From Arthrobacter sp. TMP15 (lineage in GTDB: Bacteria > Actinomycetota > Actinomycetes > Actinomycetales > Micrococcaceae), in assembly GCF_039529835.1 (NCBI RefSeq), contig NZ_CP154262.1, positions 930,001 to 994,000 on the forward strand: 64,000 nucleotides of DNA, in the 5' to 3' direction. The translations under genes were made by a program, and so were the position numbers. The notes under the pieces are model-generated. The model ran no database searches. It saw only the letters and a list, made by a program, of their open reading frames with translations, and had not been told where the DNA came from. This document shows, piece after piece, positions 17,667 through 27,837 of this stretch; positions within the stretch are counted from its first letter, which is position 1, and each line of letters opens with the position of its first letter.

Positions 17667-18341
17667 GTGCAAAGCCACCACCGCTCTGAGATGATCCTCG
17701 CCGCTGTTCTCTCCAGCGCCGCAGGGTTTGTTGACGCCGTGGGATTTATTCATCTGGGCGGGTACTTTGTTTCCTTTATGAGCGGAAACTCAACTCGCGG
17801 CGGCACAGCACTAGCGGAAGGTAACTGGGGCGGATTCGCCATAGCCTTCGGACTGGTGGCAGCATTTCTTTTAGGCGTTGTCAGTGCCTCAATTTTACGA
17901 AGGCGCGTCCCACGGCGAAAGCGCATGGCTGTTCTGCTGTATGTGACGTTGGCGTTGATAGCTGCCGTGCTACTTTTTGATCTGGGCGTTGGGGGCTGGC
18001 TCGCCCCGGCCATCATGGCGGTGGCAATGGGTGCCGAGAACGTCATTTTCGAGCGTGATGGGGAAGTTAGCATTGGCCTGACGTACATGACGGGGACGCT
18101 TGTAAAAATGGGCCAACATATTGCCAACGCCTTGACTGGCGGGGCAAAGCTGCTTTGGATCCGTTATGCACTGCTATGGCTCTCGCTCACACTAGGCTCC
18201 ATTGTTGGCGGTTTCGCCTACTTCGCCCTTGATCTAAACGCATTGTGGATAGCCGTGGCCGTGCTGGTCACATCGGTTCTCTTCAACGACTGGAGCCACA
18301 AAAATCCGCCCCGTCAAGGCGCCACCCGGGTTATTCTTTGA
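17667..18341 (+). CDS. YoaK/DUF1275 family membrane protein
   Basis: A 224-residue protein with about six hydrophobic spans. The DUF1275 N-terminal signature is clear: SSAAGFVDAVGFIHLGGYFVSFMSGN, with later conserved MGAENVIFER and TYMTGTLVKMG. The function is unknown; the family is spread across bacteria, often near uppS in this group. It starts 11 bases after uppS on the same strand and is probably cotranscribed with it. Confidence 0.88.
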   Translation: MQSHHRSEMILAAVLSSAAGFVDAVGFIHLGGYFVSFMSGNSTRGGTALAEGNWGGFAIAFGLVAAFLLGVVSASILRRRVPRRKRMAVLLYVTLALIAAVLLFDLGVGGWLAPAIMAVAMGAENVIFERDGEVSIGLTYMTGTLVKMGQHIANALTGGAKLLWIRYALLWLSLTLGSIVGGFAYFALDLNALWIAVAVLVTSVLFNDWSHKNPPRQGATRVIL

Positions 18342-18436
18342 ACCGCCAAGCGTTCGTTGGAACGTCCTCTAACGTTCATCCGTAATTAGGGCGTGGTGTC
18401 CTCGCGGCGATAAATAGCGGCGTATCTTGGGTGTAA

Positions 18437-18494
18437 CGGAGGGCAACTCCGCTCTACGTACCGAAATGATTCCGGAGCGTTGCACGCTCCGGAA
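18437..18494 (+). promoter_or_regulatory. Structured 5' leader of the phoH gene
   Basis: Two hairpins stand in the 167-bp gap before phoH: cggag/ctccg (18437-18451, 5-nt loop ggcaa) and an 11-bp perfect stem at 18470-18480 with 18484-18494 around the loop tgc. The second ends 14 bases before the GTG and abuts or covers the ribosome site (ggaaaggctggag). This is the arrangement of a cis-acting regulatory RNA, but I cannot match it to a named family. Confidence 0.45.
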
Positions 18495-18508
18495 AGGCTG
18501 GAGTCGAC

Positions 18509-19852
18509 GTGGTTGAAACCATGAACCTTGAGCAGCATTCACACAATCCCGGCACGGCGTTGAAATTGCGTACTTACGTGGTTGACACCTCGGTTCTGCT
18601 TTCCGATCCGCGGGCCATCACCCGCTTTGCTGAACATCACGTGGTTGTGCCGATCGTTGTCATTTCGGAACTTGAAGCCAAGCGCCATGACCCGGAGCTT
18701 GGCTATTTTGCCCGAGCGGCCCTGCACCTCCTTGATGAGCTGCGCGAATCCCACGGCGGCCTGGCTTCCCCCGTTCCTTTAGGGCACGACGGCGGGACGT
18801 TCCGGGTAGAGCTGAACCATGTTTCGCTTGAGGTGCTTCCGGCAGGCATGCGCGGCGGTGATAATGATTCACGGATCTTAGCCGTTGCCAAGAACCTCTC
18901 CAATGAAGGCGACAACGTCACCGTGGTGACCAAGGACGTGCCGATGCGTGTGCGGGCCTCCGCACTGGGACTGGCCGCTGAAGCATACCGTAATGAGCTG
19001 GTGCCGGACTCGGGCTGGACAGGGGTTGGCGAGGTTGAGGCAACGGAAGCTGAGATCACGGCCCTGTACAACCATGAACCGGTGCCCATTCCTGAAGCGG
19101 CCGTCCTACCAGTGAATACTTCACTTGTGATCACCAGCAACAGGGGTTCAGCCCTTGGCCGGGTAGGTGCTGACCAGCAGGTGCGCCTGGTGCGCGGTGA
19201 TAGGGAAGTTTTTGGCCTCCACGGCCGCTCGGCTGAACAGCGCCTGGCTCTTGATCTGCTGTTGGATCCTGAGGTGGGGATCGTTTCCCTGGGCGGACGC
19301 GCGGGAACGGGGAAAAGTGCTTTAGCCCTGTGCGCAGGTTTGGAAGCGGTCCTGGAACGCAACGAACACCGCAAAGTGGTGGTGTTCAGGCCACTTTATG
19401 CAGTGGGTGGTCAGGAGCTTGGCTACCTGCCTGGTTCCGAAAGCGAGAAGATGAACCCCTGGGCGCAAGCTGTGTTCGACACCCTTGGCTCAGTGGTTTC
19501 CGAGTCGCTGATGGATGAAATCATGGCTCGCGGCATGCTTGAAGTGTTGCCGCTAACTCACATCCGCGGCCGGTCACTTCATGATTCATTTGTCATTGTG
19601 GATGAAGCGCAATCGCTGGAGAAGAATGTGTTGCTCACCGTGATGAGTCGTATTGGGCAGCGATCCAAGATTGTGCTTACCCATGACATCGCCCAGCGAG
19701 ACAACCTTCGTGTTGGGCGCCACGACGGGGTTGCCGCTGTGGTGGAAACCCTCAAGGGTCACCCCTTGTTTGGGCATGTCACGCTCACACGCTCGGAACG
19801 TTCACCGATTGCAGCCCTTGTCACGGAGATGCTGGAACGGGCCGAAGTTTAG
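18509..19852 (+). CDS. PhoH-family ATPase with N-terminal PIN domain (PhoH2)
   Basis: A 447-residue fusion. Residues about 20-165 are a PIN nuclease domain, with acidic sites in [32 protein letters not shown] and [12 protein letters not shown]. From about residue 230 is a PhoH P-loop ATPase with Walker [11 protein letters not shown] (about 262-271), Walker [14 protein letters not shown], and a sensor-like [10 protein letters not shown]. PhoH2 proteins have been described as sequence-directed RNA helicase/RNases in actinobacteria. The start is GTG 18509 with GGAG at 6-nt spacing. It stands alone, preceded by a structured leader. Confidence 0.94.
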   Translation: MVETMNLEQHSHNPGTALKLRTYVVDTSVLLSDPRAITRFAEHHVVVPIVVISELEAKRHDPELGYFARAALHLLDELRESHGGLASPVPLGHDGGTFRVELNHVSLEVLPAGMRGGDNDSRILAVAKNLSNEGDNVTVVTKDVPMRVRASALGLAAEAYRNELVPDSGWTGVGEVEATEAEITALYNHEPVPIPEAAVLPVNTSLVITSNRGSALGRVGADQQVRLVRGDREVFGLHGRSAEQRLALDLLLDPEVGIVSLGGRAGTGKSALALCAGLEAVLERNEHRKVVVFRPLYAVGGQELGYLPGSESEKMNPWAQAVFDTLGSVVSESLMDEIMARGMLEVLPLTHIRGRSLHDSFVIVDEAQSLEKNVLLTVMSRIGQRSKIVLTHDIAQRDNLRVGRHDGVAAVVETLKGHPLFGHVTLTRSERSPIAALVTEMLERAEV

Positions 19853-19896
19853 TCCCCTCGGGCGCGGGCGCACAGCCCCTCCCTGGAAGAATCCGG

Positions 19897-20709
19897 TTAG
19901 GCGTTCGGGCCCAGATCCCACGGGATGTGGGCCCTAACGTCTGTTAGGCCCATGCTGACTTCTTCAAAAAGGTCATCGAGCATGTACTCGTCAACACCGA
20001 GCAGGACCATCCAATGTCCTGCCCCTGCGGTGGGGCCGTCAAGGGATTGGGAGGCCACACAAATACTTGTTTCCAGGTCAATCCGGATGGCTGTTCGGCC
20101 AGCAAAGAGCAAGGGAGCATCTGTAAAGAGCGGGCGGTAACTGGGGTTGGGGGTCAGAATCGCCTCAACAGCCGCCCGGCCATGATGTGAAACGTTGGCG
20201 ATGTCCGCAATCTCAGCCACGTTGGCGAAGGGAGCTTCCAGCGGAACCGGCCGGTCACCGGCAAGCTCAACCGGGTCAAGTGCTGAAGCAGCCCTGCCAG
20301 AACCGTAAGCTGGCTCGCCATAAAGTGCTTCGGGGCGGCGGAGAACAAACCCGGCGTGGTCCTTAACGGGGTTGACCAGCGAAGGCGGCAACAGCCATGG
20401 TTTACGATTGCCACTAATGAACAGCGAGTCCCTTGACTCATTAATCTTGGTGGTACTTGCTAGTAGTGCCCCATCGCTTGTCTCTACCCGAAGTGCCCCC
20501 GGACGGCGAACCCAACAGTTCAGCGACGATGCCGGCTCTTCTCCCTCGGCGAGTCCGGCGCTGGCCGCAGCAACCCATGCGTTCCCTGCACCGCCGTCGG
20601 CCGTGGTGGGGAACTTACGGTGCAGTTCAAAGCGCACCGTCTGCCAACGCCACGGAGACGAGCGGGCGATGTGTCGAAAAGTATCGGCAGTGTAAGGGGA
20701 GGCACTCAT
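19897..20709 (-). CDS. Conserved hypothetical protein of Micrococcales
   Basis: A 270-residue soluble protein without signal peptide or membrane span. I do not recognise a domain. It is Trp- and Pro-rich at the N-terminus (HIARSSPWRWQTVRFELHRKF), has a middle block SHHGRAAVEAIL and an acidic C-terminus (GVDEYMLDDLFEEVSMGL). I choose ATG 20709 because TAAGCT lies 6 nt upstream; a GTG two codons earlier is possible. It converges on phoH and is divergent from the prepilin peptidase gene. Confidence 0.7.
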   Translation of the reverse strand: MSASPYTADTFRHIARSSPWRWQTVRFELHRKFPTTADGGAGNAWVAAASAGLAEGEEPASSLNCWVRRPGALRVETSDGALLASTTKINESRDSLFISGNRKPWLLPPSLVNPVKDHAGFVLRRPEALYGEPAYGSGRAASALDPVELAGDRPVPLEAPFANVAEIADIANVSHHGRAAVEAILTPNPSYRPLFTDAPLLFAGRTAIRIDLETSICVASQSLDGPTAGAGHWMVLLGVDEYMLDDLFEEVSMGLTDVRAHIPWDLGPNA

Positions 20710-20715
20710 GTCCAC

Positions 20716-20721
20716 AGCTTA
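20716..20721 (-). promoter_or_regulatory. -10 element (TAAGCT) of the hypothetical gene
   Basis: Minus-strand TAAGCT ends 6 nt before ATG 20709, fixing the likely transcription and translation start. Confidence 0.4.
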
Positions 20722-20765
20722 GCCCCGGGCGCCAACAAATGGCCCCGGCAGGAGGGTTCATGGCG

Positions 20766-20771
20766 TAGCAT
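20766..20771 (+). promoter_or_regulatory. -10 element (TAGCAT) of the prepilin peptidase gene
   Basis: Ends 6 nt before ATG 20778. With 20716-20721 it makes a pair of back-to-back promoters within 60 bases. Confidence 0.4.
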
Positions 20772-20777
20772 CGCGCT

Positions 20778-21290
20778 ATGGTCACACGGCTAATGGACTT
20801 GTTCGAACACAGTGCATCGGCATTTTTGTGTGTCCTGACCGCCTGCCTGTTCCTGCTGTGGCTAAGCGTTATATTGAGCATCATTGACATCCGCACCCAC
20901 ACTTTGCCAAACCGGTTGGTGCTTCCGGCCTATCCGATCGCCGCGGTGCTGCTGTTGGCGGCTTCTCTTCTGGCACGAGCGCCCAACTATGCGCTCTCTG
21001 CGGCCGTGGGTGCCCTGGCCATGGGGGCACTGTACTGGCTGCTGTGGTTTCTCTACCCTGCCGGCATGGGATTTGGTGATGTGAAGCTGGCCGGTGTTTT
21101 GGGGCTTTTCTTGGGTTTCCTGGGTTGGCAACATGTGGTGATTGGTATGGCCGCAGGTTTTGTTGTTGGCGGGCTGTGGGGCATTGCGCTGATTGTTAGC
21201 CGCCGCGGCACAGCGAAATCGTCAATCCCTTTCGGCCCGGCGATGCTGGCCGGTGCGATGGTTACGATGCTGCTGGTCCCGGCAGCGTGA
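20778..21290 (+). CDS. A24-family prepilin peptidase
   Basis: An aspartic membrane protease that trims and sometimes methylates type IV prepilin-like signals. Only the catalytic C-terminal half of PilD is present (170 residues, about five spans), as in small archaeal-type and Tad/Flp peptidases. Both catalytic aspartates are visible: D in SIIDIRTHTLPNRL (about 36) and D in the GxGD-type motif MGFGDVKL (about 98). No pilin or Tad gene is in the window, so the substrate must be encoded elsewhere. Confidence 0.9.
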   Translation: MVTRLMDLFEHSASAFLCVLTACLFLLWLSVILSIIDIRTHTLPNRLVLPAYPIAAVLLLAASLLARAPNYALSAAVGALAMGALYWLLWFLYPAGMGFGDVKLAGVLGLFLGFLGWQHVVIGMAAGFVVGGLWGIALIVSRRGTAKSSIPFGPAMLAGAMVTMLLVPAA

Positions 21291-21316
21291 ATGTCGGGCA
21301 GCACTAGCACTCGCGT

Positions 21317-21322
21317 TAGGCT
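21317..21322 (+). promoter_or_regulatory. -10 element (TAGGCT) of the Nudix gene
   Basis: Ends 6 nt before ATG 21329 and lies 26 bases after the prepilin peptidase stop, giving the Nudix gene its own promoter. Confidence 0.4.
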
Positions 21323-21328
21323 CAGTGC

Positions 21329-21799
21329 ATGGGATCTCCAGAATTCATCGTCAAACTGAGGGAAAAGATTGGTCACGAACCGCTCTGGCTGCCGGGGGTG
21401 CGTGCGGTTGTTTTCGACGCCGAAGGACGTGTGCTGCTCGGGGAGCGTTCAGATACCGGCGGGTGGGCGCTGATCACTGGCATTCTTGAGCCAGGGGAGG
21501 AGCCCGGCCCTGGCATGGTCCGTGAGATTTTTGAGGAAACGGCTGTTGTGGCCCGGATTGAGCATCTACTCGGTGTTGCCGCTGTAGGTCCAGTGAGATT
21601 TCCCAACGGGGACATCTGCGATTTTTTGAACGTTGAATTCATTGCCCGGCACGTTAGCGGCATTGCCCGGGTGAACGACGACGAATCCCTTGCAGTGGCC
21701 TGGTTTGCCATCGATTCGCTCCCGCCACTGCGCGCAGGGCATCTTGACTGCATCCAGCGGGCTCTCGCGTTCGAGGGTGTGCCACACTTCCAGCGGTGA
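21329..21799 (+). CDS. Nudix hydrolase
   Basis: A 156-residue protein with one Nudix box, GILEPGEEPGPGMVREIFEE followed by TAV, in which the usual Gly near the end of the consensus (EExGU) is Ala. The catalytic RExxEE core is intact. Nudix enzymes cleave nucleoside diphosphates linked to another group; the substrate (dNTP, ADP-ribose, coenzyme or other) cannot be read. The N-terminus (MGSPEFIVKLREKIGHEPLWLPG) is typical of the actinobacterial NUDIX subgroup. It is monocistronic. Confidence 0.9.
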   Translation: MGSPEFIVKLREKIGHEPLWLPGVRAVVFDAEGRVLLGERSDTGGWALITGILEPGEEPGPGMVREIFEETAVVARIEHLLGVAAVGPVRFPNGDICDFLNVEFIARHVSGIARVNDDESLAVAWFAIDSLPPLRAGHLDCIQRALAFEGVPHFQR

Positions 21800-21850
21800 G
21801 GGGTTGCGGTACCTCACCGACTCACCTTGGGCTGTAATTCTTTGGGCTGC

Positions 21851-22168
21851 TTACGCCAGTAGGGCCGAGCCGAGCCAGTCGGTTTCCGTGGTGACTCCTG
21901 GCAGCATCGCGAACAGGGCGCTGGCCGTGGTGAGCGTGAAGTGTTCAAGTGCGTCGTGTGCTGATAGCCGTTGCTGGACCGGGATGAAACTGGTGGCGGA
22001 GTCCTTTTTGGTAGGCAAGGATGAGTAGCCCCTGATCTATTGTTCCATCGGGTTGTACGGCGCCACGGTAGGGGCGGCCGCGACGATCGAAGCGATGTAA
22101 ATGTTGTGCCGACGCCGGATCCGTCCGGAGGAAGCGCGGGTGTCAGGGAATGGGTTGACGGGGTATTG
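21851..22168 (-). pseudogene. Remnant of a Dyp-type peroxidase (EfeB-like), C-terminal part, frameshifted
   Basis: No intact gene fills the 450 bp between the Nudix and SDR genes. Minus-strand translation in three frames gives consecutive pieces of one protein family: NPFPDTRASSGRIRRRHNIY (frame of 22225), then PDGTIDQGLLILAYQKGLRH, then SFIPVQQRLSAHDALEHF with TASALFAMLPGV and WLGSALLA before TAA at 21851. Order and content match the C-terminal 100 residues of dye-decolorising peroxidases of the EfeB/YwbN type. At least two frameshifts separate the pieces, and the first 300 residues are missing. The family match is by eye. Confidence 0.65.
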
Positions 22169-22252
22169 GCTGCTGTTGTTTTGCTCATGATGAAGAAGCC
22201 CGCATGAAGCGAGAACATTGTGCATAATTAAGAACAGTATTCTCGAATTAGA

Positions 22253-23161
22253 TTATAATTCATCTTGCGGGGCTGGAATGGCACCGGTTCTTCGTAGCCG
22301 CCTAGCGATCGCAACCTGCTGATGTTTACTGAATCTCACAATCACCGGAGCCAGCCGCATCGAGAGGCTTGGCAGCAGGTCAAGCAGGCGTACTTGTGCA
22401 CCGCGCCACCCTGGCAAAGCCGTCACTGGGCGTGGTTTTTGGACAATGCCAAGAACCTGCTGCGCCACATCCGATGGCTGCAACAACACTCCTGAAAAGG
22501 ACAGCGCGGCCCGGGGATCCTCGAGCTTGTCATAGAGCATGGGGGTCCACATCCCATCAGGACAGACGCAGCTGATGTGGACACGACGGATACCGGCAGA
22601 GCGGAGGTCCCCTAGGGCCGAGATGCTGAACCCCAACACCGTATGCTTGGTTGCGGCATAGATCCCTTCGCCAGGCACGCCAACCAGGCCGGCCAGGGAG
22701 GCAATATTGACTATGTGACCGCTGTCTTCGCGCCGCATGATCTCCAACGCGGCCAGCGAGCCATTGATAGTGCCATGTGCATTCACCTCTAGCATCAATT
22801 GCCGTTGTTCCGGAGTGTTTTCCCAGACCGCTCCGGTGAAAAATACTCCGGCGTTGTTAACCCACAGATCCAGCGTCCCCGCACGTTTAACTGTGTCAAT
22901 GGCAACAGCCGTGCACGCCGCTGCGTCACGAACGTCCAGTACTGAGGCAAAGGCGCGGCAGGGGGCTCCTCCGGGGTGCGTCTGCCGCAGTGTAATCTCC
23001 TCCACCACAGCGGAGGCACGCTCAGCGTTAACATCAGTGACATGGACAGTGAATCCGTCGCGGGCCAGCCCTAAAGCAATCTCACGGCCGAGCCCCTGCC
23101 CCGCGCCGGTGACGACGGCGCCACCGCGGCTTGTGGATGTCCGCTGGGGGAAGCGTCTCAT
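22253..23161 (-). CDS. Short-chain dehydrogenase/reductase
   Basis: A 302-residue classical SDR with the cofactor motif TGAGQGLG at 18-25, the NNAG block (WVNNAGVFFTGAVW), the catalytic serine region (HIVNIASLAG) and the YxxxK pair in IYAATKHTVLG near residue 170. The acidic residue after beta-2 (VTDVNAE) predicts NAD rather than NADP preference. The start overlaps the FMO stop by 4 bases, so the two enzymes are made together. A likely role is oxidation or reduction of an alcohol/ketone paired with FMO oxygenation. Confidence 0.9.
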   Translation of the reverse strand: MRRFPQRTSTSRGGAVVTGAGQGLGREIALGLARDGFTVHVTDVNAERASAVVEEITLRQTHPGGAPCRAFASVLDVRDAAACTAVAIDTVKRAGTLDLWVNNAGVFFTGAVWENTPEQRQLMLEVNAHGTINGSLAALEIMRREDSGHIVNIASLAGLVGVPGEGIYAATKHTVLGFSISALGDLRSAGIRRVHISCVCPDGMWTPMLYDKLEDPRAALSFSGVLLQPSDVAQQVLGIVQKPRPVTALPGWRGAQVRLLDLLPSLSMRLAPVIVRFSKHQQVAIARRLRRTGAIPAPQDEL

Positions 23162-24561
23162 TTTGCCACCTCTAGATGTTCTCCGTGGCGGTGTGCCGAC
23201 ATGGCGCGGGCTCTGCCGCGCCTGCGCTCCCTGCCCAGATCCCAGAGGTAATGATCAAAGTCAACTTCCATGGTGTGGCGGGGTGAGTCATAAAATCGGG
23301 CGGTATTTAGCTGGACTTCCCGATTCATTTGGCGTTGAATCTCCTCAGCGTCAGGCAACGTGTATTGCCCGGAAAGCAGCTCGGCTATCCATCTCGATTG
23401 CGCCTCGGCCAGGGGCATGACTGCTCCGATCGGTTGGAGCAGTCCAATGAAGAATAGTCCCGGGAGTGTGGGGTGGAGCGTGCGCTTCCATAGTGGTAGT
23501 TCATTGCCCGTGGGGTTAACAAGTTTGGGGTCCAGGAACGGGAAGCTCACACGGTAGCCTGTGGCCCAAACAATTAGATCAGCCCGAACAGAGGTTCCAT
23601 CCGTGAATATCACCCGTTCACCGTCTAAGCGCTCAATTCCGGGCTTGGGTGTGACGCGCCCGGAGCGGAGAGCCGGGCGGATCTGCTCTGATTGCACAGG
23701 ATGGGATTCACTGGGTCGGTGTTCTGGCCGCGGGAGGCCCAGCTTGGCCGTGCTTCCGGATGCAAGGGCGGCAAGTCGCAGCCGGGCACGGACGGACCAC
23801 CACGGTAACCAGCCCGGCAGTCCGATCGTATCGGCGGCCCTGCCCAACAGAAATTTGCGTAGCACCCACTGCCCTCGCCGCTGTGAAAGGACAGCGCTGC
23901 GTCCCACCAAGCCGGCTTCTGAGGCGATGTCCAGTGCAGAATTTCCGGAACCAACCACCACAACGTCGAGCCCGCGAAGTTGCTCACCTGTTCGGTAGTC
24001 GTGGGCGTGAATCTGCTTCCCGGAAAAGCTGCCAGGATACGCTGGCTCTGGCCAACGGGCGTCCCAATGATGGCCATTGGCCACAAGGACGGCGTCGTAC
24101 TGGTGTTCCCGTGTGCCCTGGGGGCTTGAAATGGTGACATCCCAACCGGATGCTGCCTGCACAACGGAGGTCACGGAGGTGTTGAAGGTGATCCGTTCGC
24201 GGAACCCGAAATGGTCCACATAGGACTCAAAGTAGGCGGCCACCTGATGGTGTTTGGCGTAGGGGGGATAGTGGGCGGGCATGGGGAAATCGGGGAAAGC
24301 CATCCGTGGACAGGAAGTGTTAATTTCCAGTGTTTCGTAGCAGGCGGATTGCCCGTTTTGATTGTTGAAGACCCAGTTTCCACCAACAACTGGCCCCTGC
24401 TCAAAGCAATCAACGCCGATTCCGGCGTGGTACAGCGTCTTAGTTGCTGCCAGGCCAGAGGACCCGGCGCCTATGACGCAGACTCTGGGTGCTCCGGGGT
24501 TGGCCAGGATGGGCGCGGTTGTAGCGGGGGCGCGGTGGCTGTCCCTGACACGGTATGGCAT
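23158..24561 (-). CDS. Flavin-containing monooxygenase (FMO/Baeyer-Villiger type)
   Basis: A 467-residue class B flavoprotein monooxygenase. It has the FAD-binding GAGSSG at 31-36, the FMO fingerprint FSGKQIHAHDY (FxGxxxHxxxY/F), the NADPH-binding VVVGSGNSALDIA, and the distal WATGYRVSFPFLD motif. I place the start at ATG 24561. The frame stays open another 97 codons, but that part runs over the divergent TetR promoter and gene and has no family similarity. The gene is cotranscribed with the SDR and divergent from a TetR regulator. The layout resembles the mycobacterial mymA region; the substrate is unknown. Confidence 0.9.
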   Translation of the reverse strand: MPYRVRDSHRAPATTAPILANPGAPRVCVIGAGSSGLAATKTLYHAGIGVDCFEQGPVVGGNWVFNNQNGQSACYETLEINTSCPRMAFPDFPMPAHYPPYAKHHQVAAYFESYVDHFGFRERITFNTSVTSVVQAASGWDVTISSPQGTREHQYDAVLVANGHHWDARWPEPAYPGSFSGKQIHAHDYRTGEQLRGLDVVVVGSGNSALDIASEAGLVGRSAVLSQRRGQWVLRKFLLGRAADTIGLPGWLPWWSVRARLRLAALASGSTAKLGLPRPEHRPSESHPVQSEQIRPALRSGRVTPKPGIERLDGERVIFTDGTSVRADLIVWATGYRVSFPFLDPKLVNPTGNELPLWKRTLHPTLPGLFFIGLLQPIGAVMPLAEAQSRWIAELLSGQYTLPDAEEIQRQMNREVQLNTARFYDSPRHTMEVDFDHYLWDLGRERRRGRARAMSAHRHGEHLEVAK

Positions 24562-24577
24562 GTGATAATCATTACAG

Positions 24578-24595
24578 TGAAAATGCACATTTTCA
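24578..24595. promoter_or_regulatory. Candidate TetR operator between FMO and tetR genes
   Basis: An 18-bp inverted repeat, tgaaaatg-ca-cattttca, lies in the 80-bp divergent spacer, 17 bases upstream of the FMO start and 47 bases upstream of the regulator start. Its size and symmetry fit a TetR dimer site controlling both directions. Confidence 0.5.
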
Positions 24596-24641
24596 ATAGC
24601 CGCTGACAGTTCTTTACTCTCACTGTGGAAAAGTAGGGGCC

Positions 24642-25295
24642 GTGGAAACAACGACCGATGGTACACAGGATCCTCGCAATGAGCGGACCTGGCATGGCAC
24701 GTCCAAGTCAGCGCGAGACGCTGCCCGCCGAGGACGGTTGCTGGAGGCGGGGCTGGAACTCTTCGGAACGGCCGGCTACGCAGCAACAACAGTCCAAGGG
24801 CTCTGCCGTGAGGCGGGAGTTTCCTCCCGCTCCTTTTACGATTACTTCCCAAGCCGGGAGGAACTCCTGCGCACTGTATATATTCAGGCTACGGAGCAGA
24901 TGCGCAGCCGTGTGGCGCAGTTAGCCTTCATCGAAGAAGCTTCCGTGCAAGAGCTGCTGCGCCGCGGTGTCATGGCCGGTGTGGGGCCAATGCTTGAGGA
25001 TGAGCGTCTGGGGCGCGTGTGTGAGATCGAAGCCGTGGGCGTCTCCCCGGCATTGGAGCAGTGCAGAAGGACGCAAAACGCGCAGATCGCAGGGGCCATT
25101 GAGGGACTTTTGGCCGAGATCATGCGCAACGGGCTAGTCCCTGCCTTTGACACAACACTTGTGGGACTCATGGTGGTGGGCGGCATGACTGAGGTCCTGG
25201 TGAGTCACTTGAGCATCCCGGCGGAACAGCGCAGGCCGGCGGAGGAACTGGTCGCCGAGATGGCGCGGGTTGTTGGACTGATGGTGGTGCGATAA
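24642..25295 (+). CDS. TetR/AcrR-family transcriptional regulator
   Basis: A 217-residue protein with an N-terminal TetR helix-turn-helix at about 30-75 (AGLELFGTAGYAATTVQGLC, then VSSRSFYDYFPSREELL) and an all-helical ligand domain. The start is GTG 24642, with AGGGG upstream. It is divergent from the FMO-SDR operon, so it probably represses that operon and itself until a substrate-like ligand binds. It ends 18 bases before the convergent MFS stop. Confidence 0.9.
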   Translation: METTTDGTQDPRNERTWHGTSKSARDAARRGRLLEAGLELFGTAGYAATTVQGLCREAGVSSRSFYDYFPSREELLRTVYIQATEQMRSRVAQLAFIEEASVQELLRRGVMAGVGPMLEDERLGRVCEIEAVGVSPALEQCRRTQNAQIAGAIEGLLAEIMRNGLVPAFDTTLVGLMVVGGMTEVLVSHLSIPAEQRRPAEELVAEMARVVGLMVVR

Positions 25296-25313
25296 CCACA
25301 GGAGTGGGTGCGC

Positions 25314-27655
<2,342 letters not shown>

Positions 27656-27665
27656 AAAGTAAAAG

Positions 27666-27692
27666 TTTGCACTATTTCTGTCAGAGTGCAAA
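27666..27692. promoter_or_regulatory. Candidate operator of the TetR-MFS operon
   Basis: 8-bp arms tttgcact and agtgcaaa, spaced by 11 bases, lie 10 bases upstream of the chosen GTG start of the regulator. The 27-bp span fits a TetR dimer site over the promoter. Confidence 0.45.
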
Positions 27693-27753
27693 ATTATTCC
27701 AACGTGGTGTTATTCACTCCTTACTCCCACGGCCAAACCCTTACCCCCTTAAA

Positions 27754-27825
27754 TGCCGTTGAGGTTGGAGATGATGACACCCCGGAGGAACGAAGGGGGT
27801 GTCATCATCTCCAACCTCAACGGCA
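27754..27825 (-). terminator. Long perfect hairpin downstream of fumC
   Basis: A 30-bp perfect inverted repeat (27754-27783 with 27796-27825) with a 12-nt loop. On the minus strand it follows the fumC stop by 12 bases and is followed by tttaagg. It also lies upstream of the TetR-MFS promoter and would insulate it from read-through. Confidence 0.75.
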
Positions 27826-27837
27826 GGGGAGCGGTGA

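Noticed and set aside
21814-22218. 134-codon minus-strand gene between the Nudix and SDR genes
   Set aside because: Its translation is Ser/Arg/Pro-rich in the wrong frame; the peroxidase-like peptides are spread over three frames, so the region is a pseudogene, not this gene.
23158-24852. 564-residue version of the FMO
   Set aside because: The additional 97 N-terminal residues overlap the divergent TetR gene and the operator-like palindrome and are not similar to FMOs.
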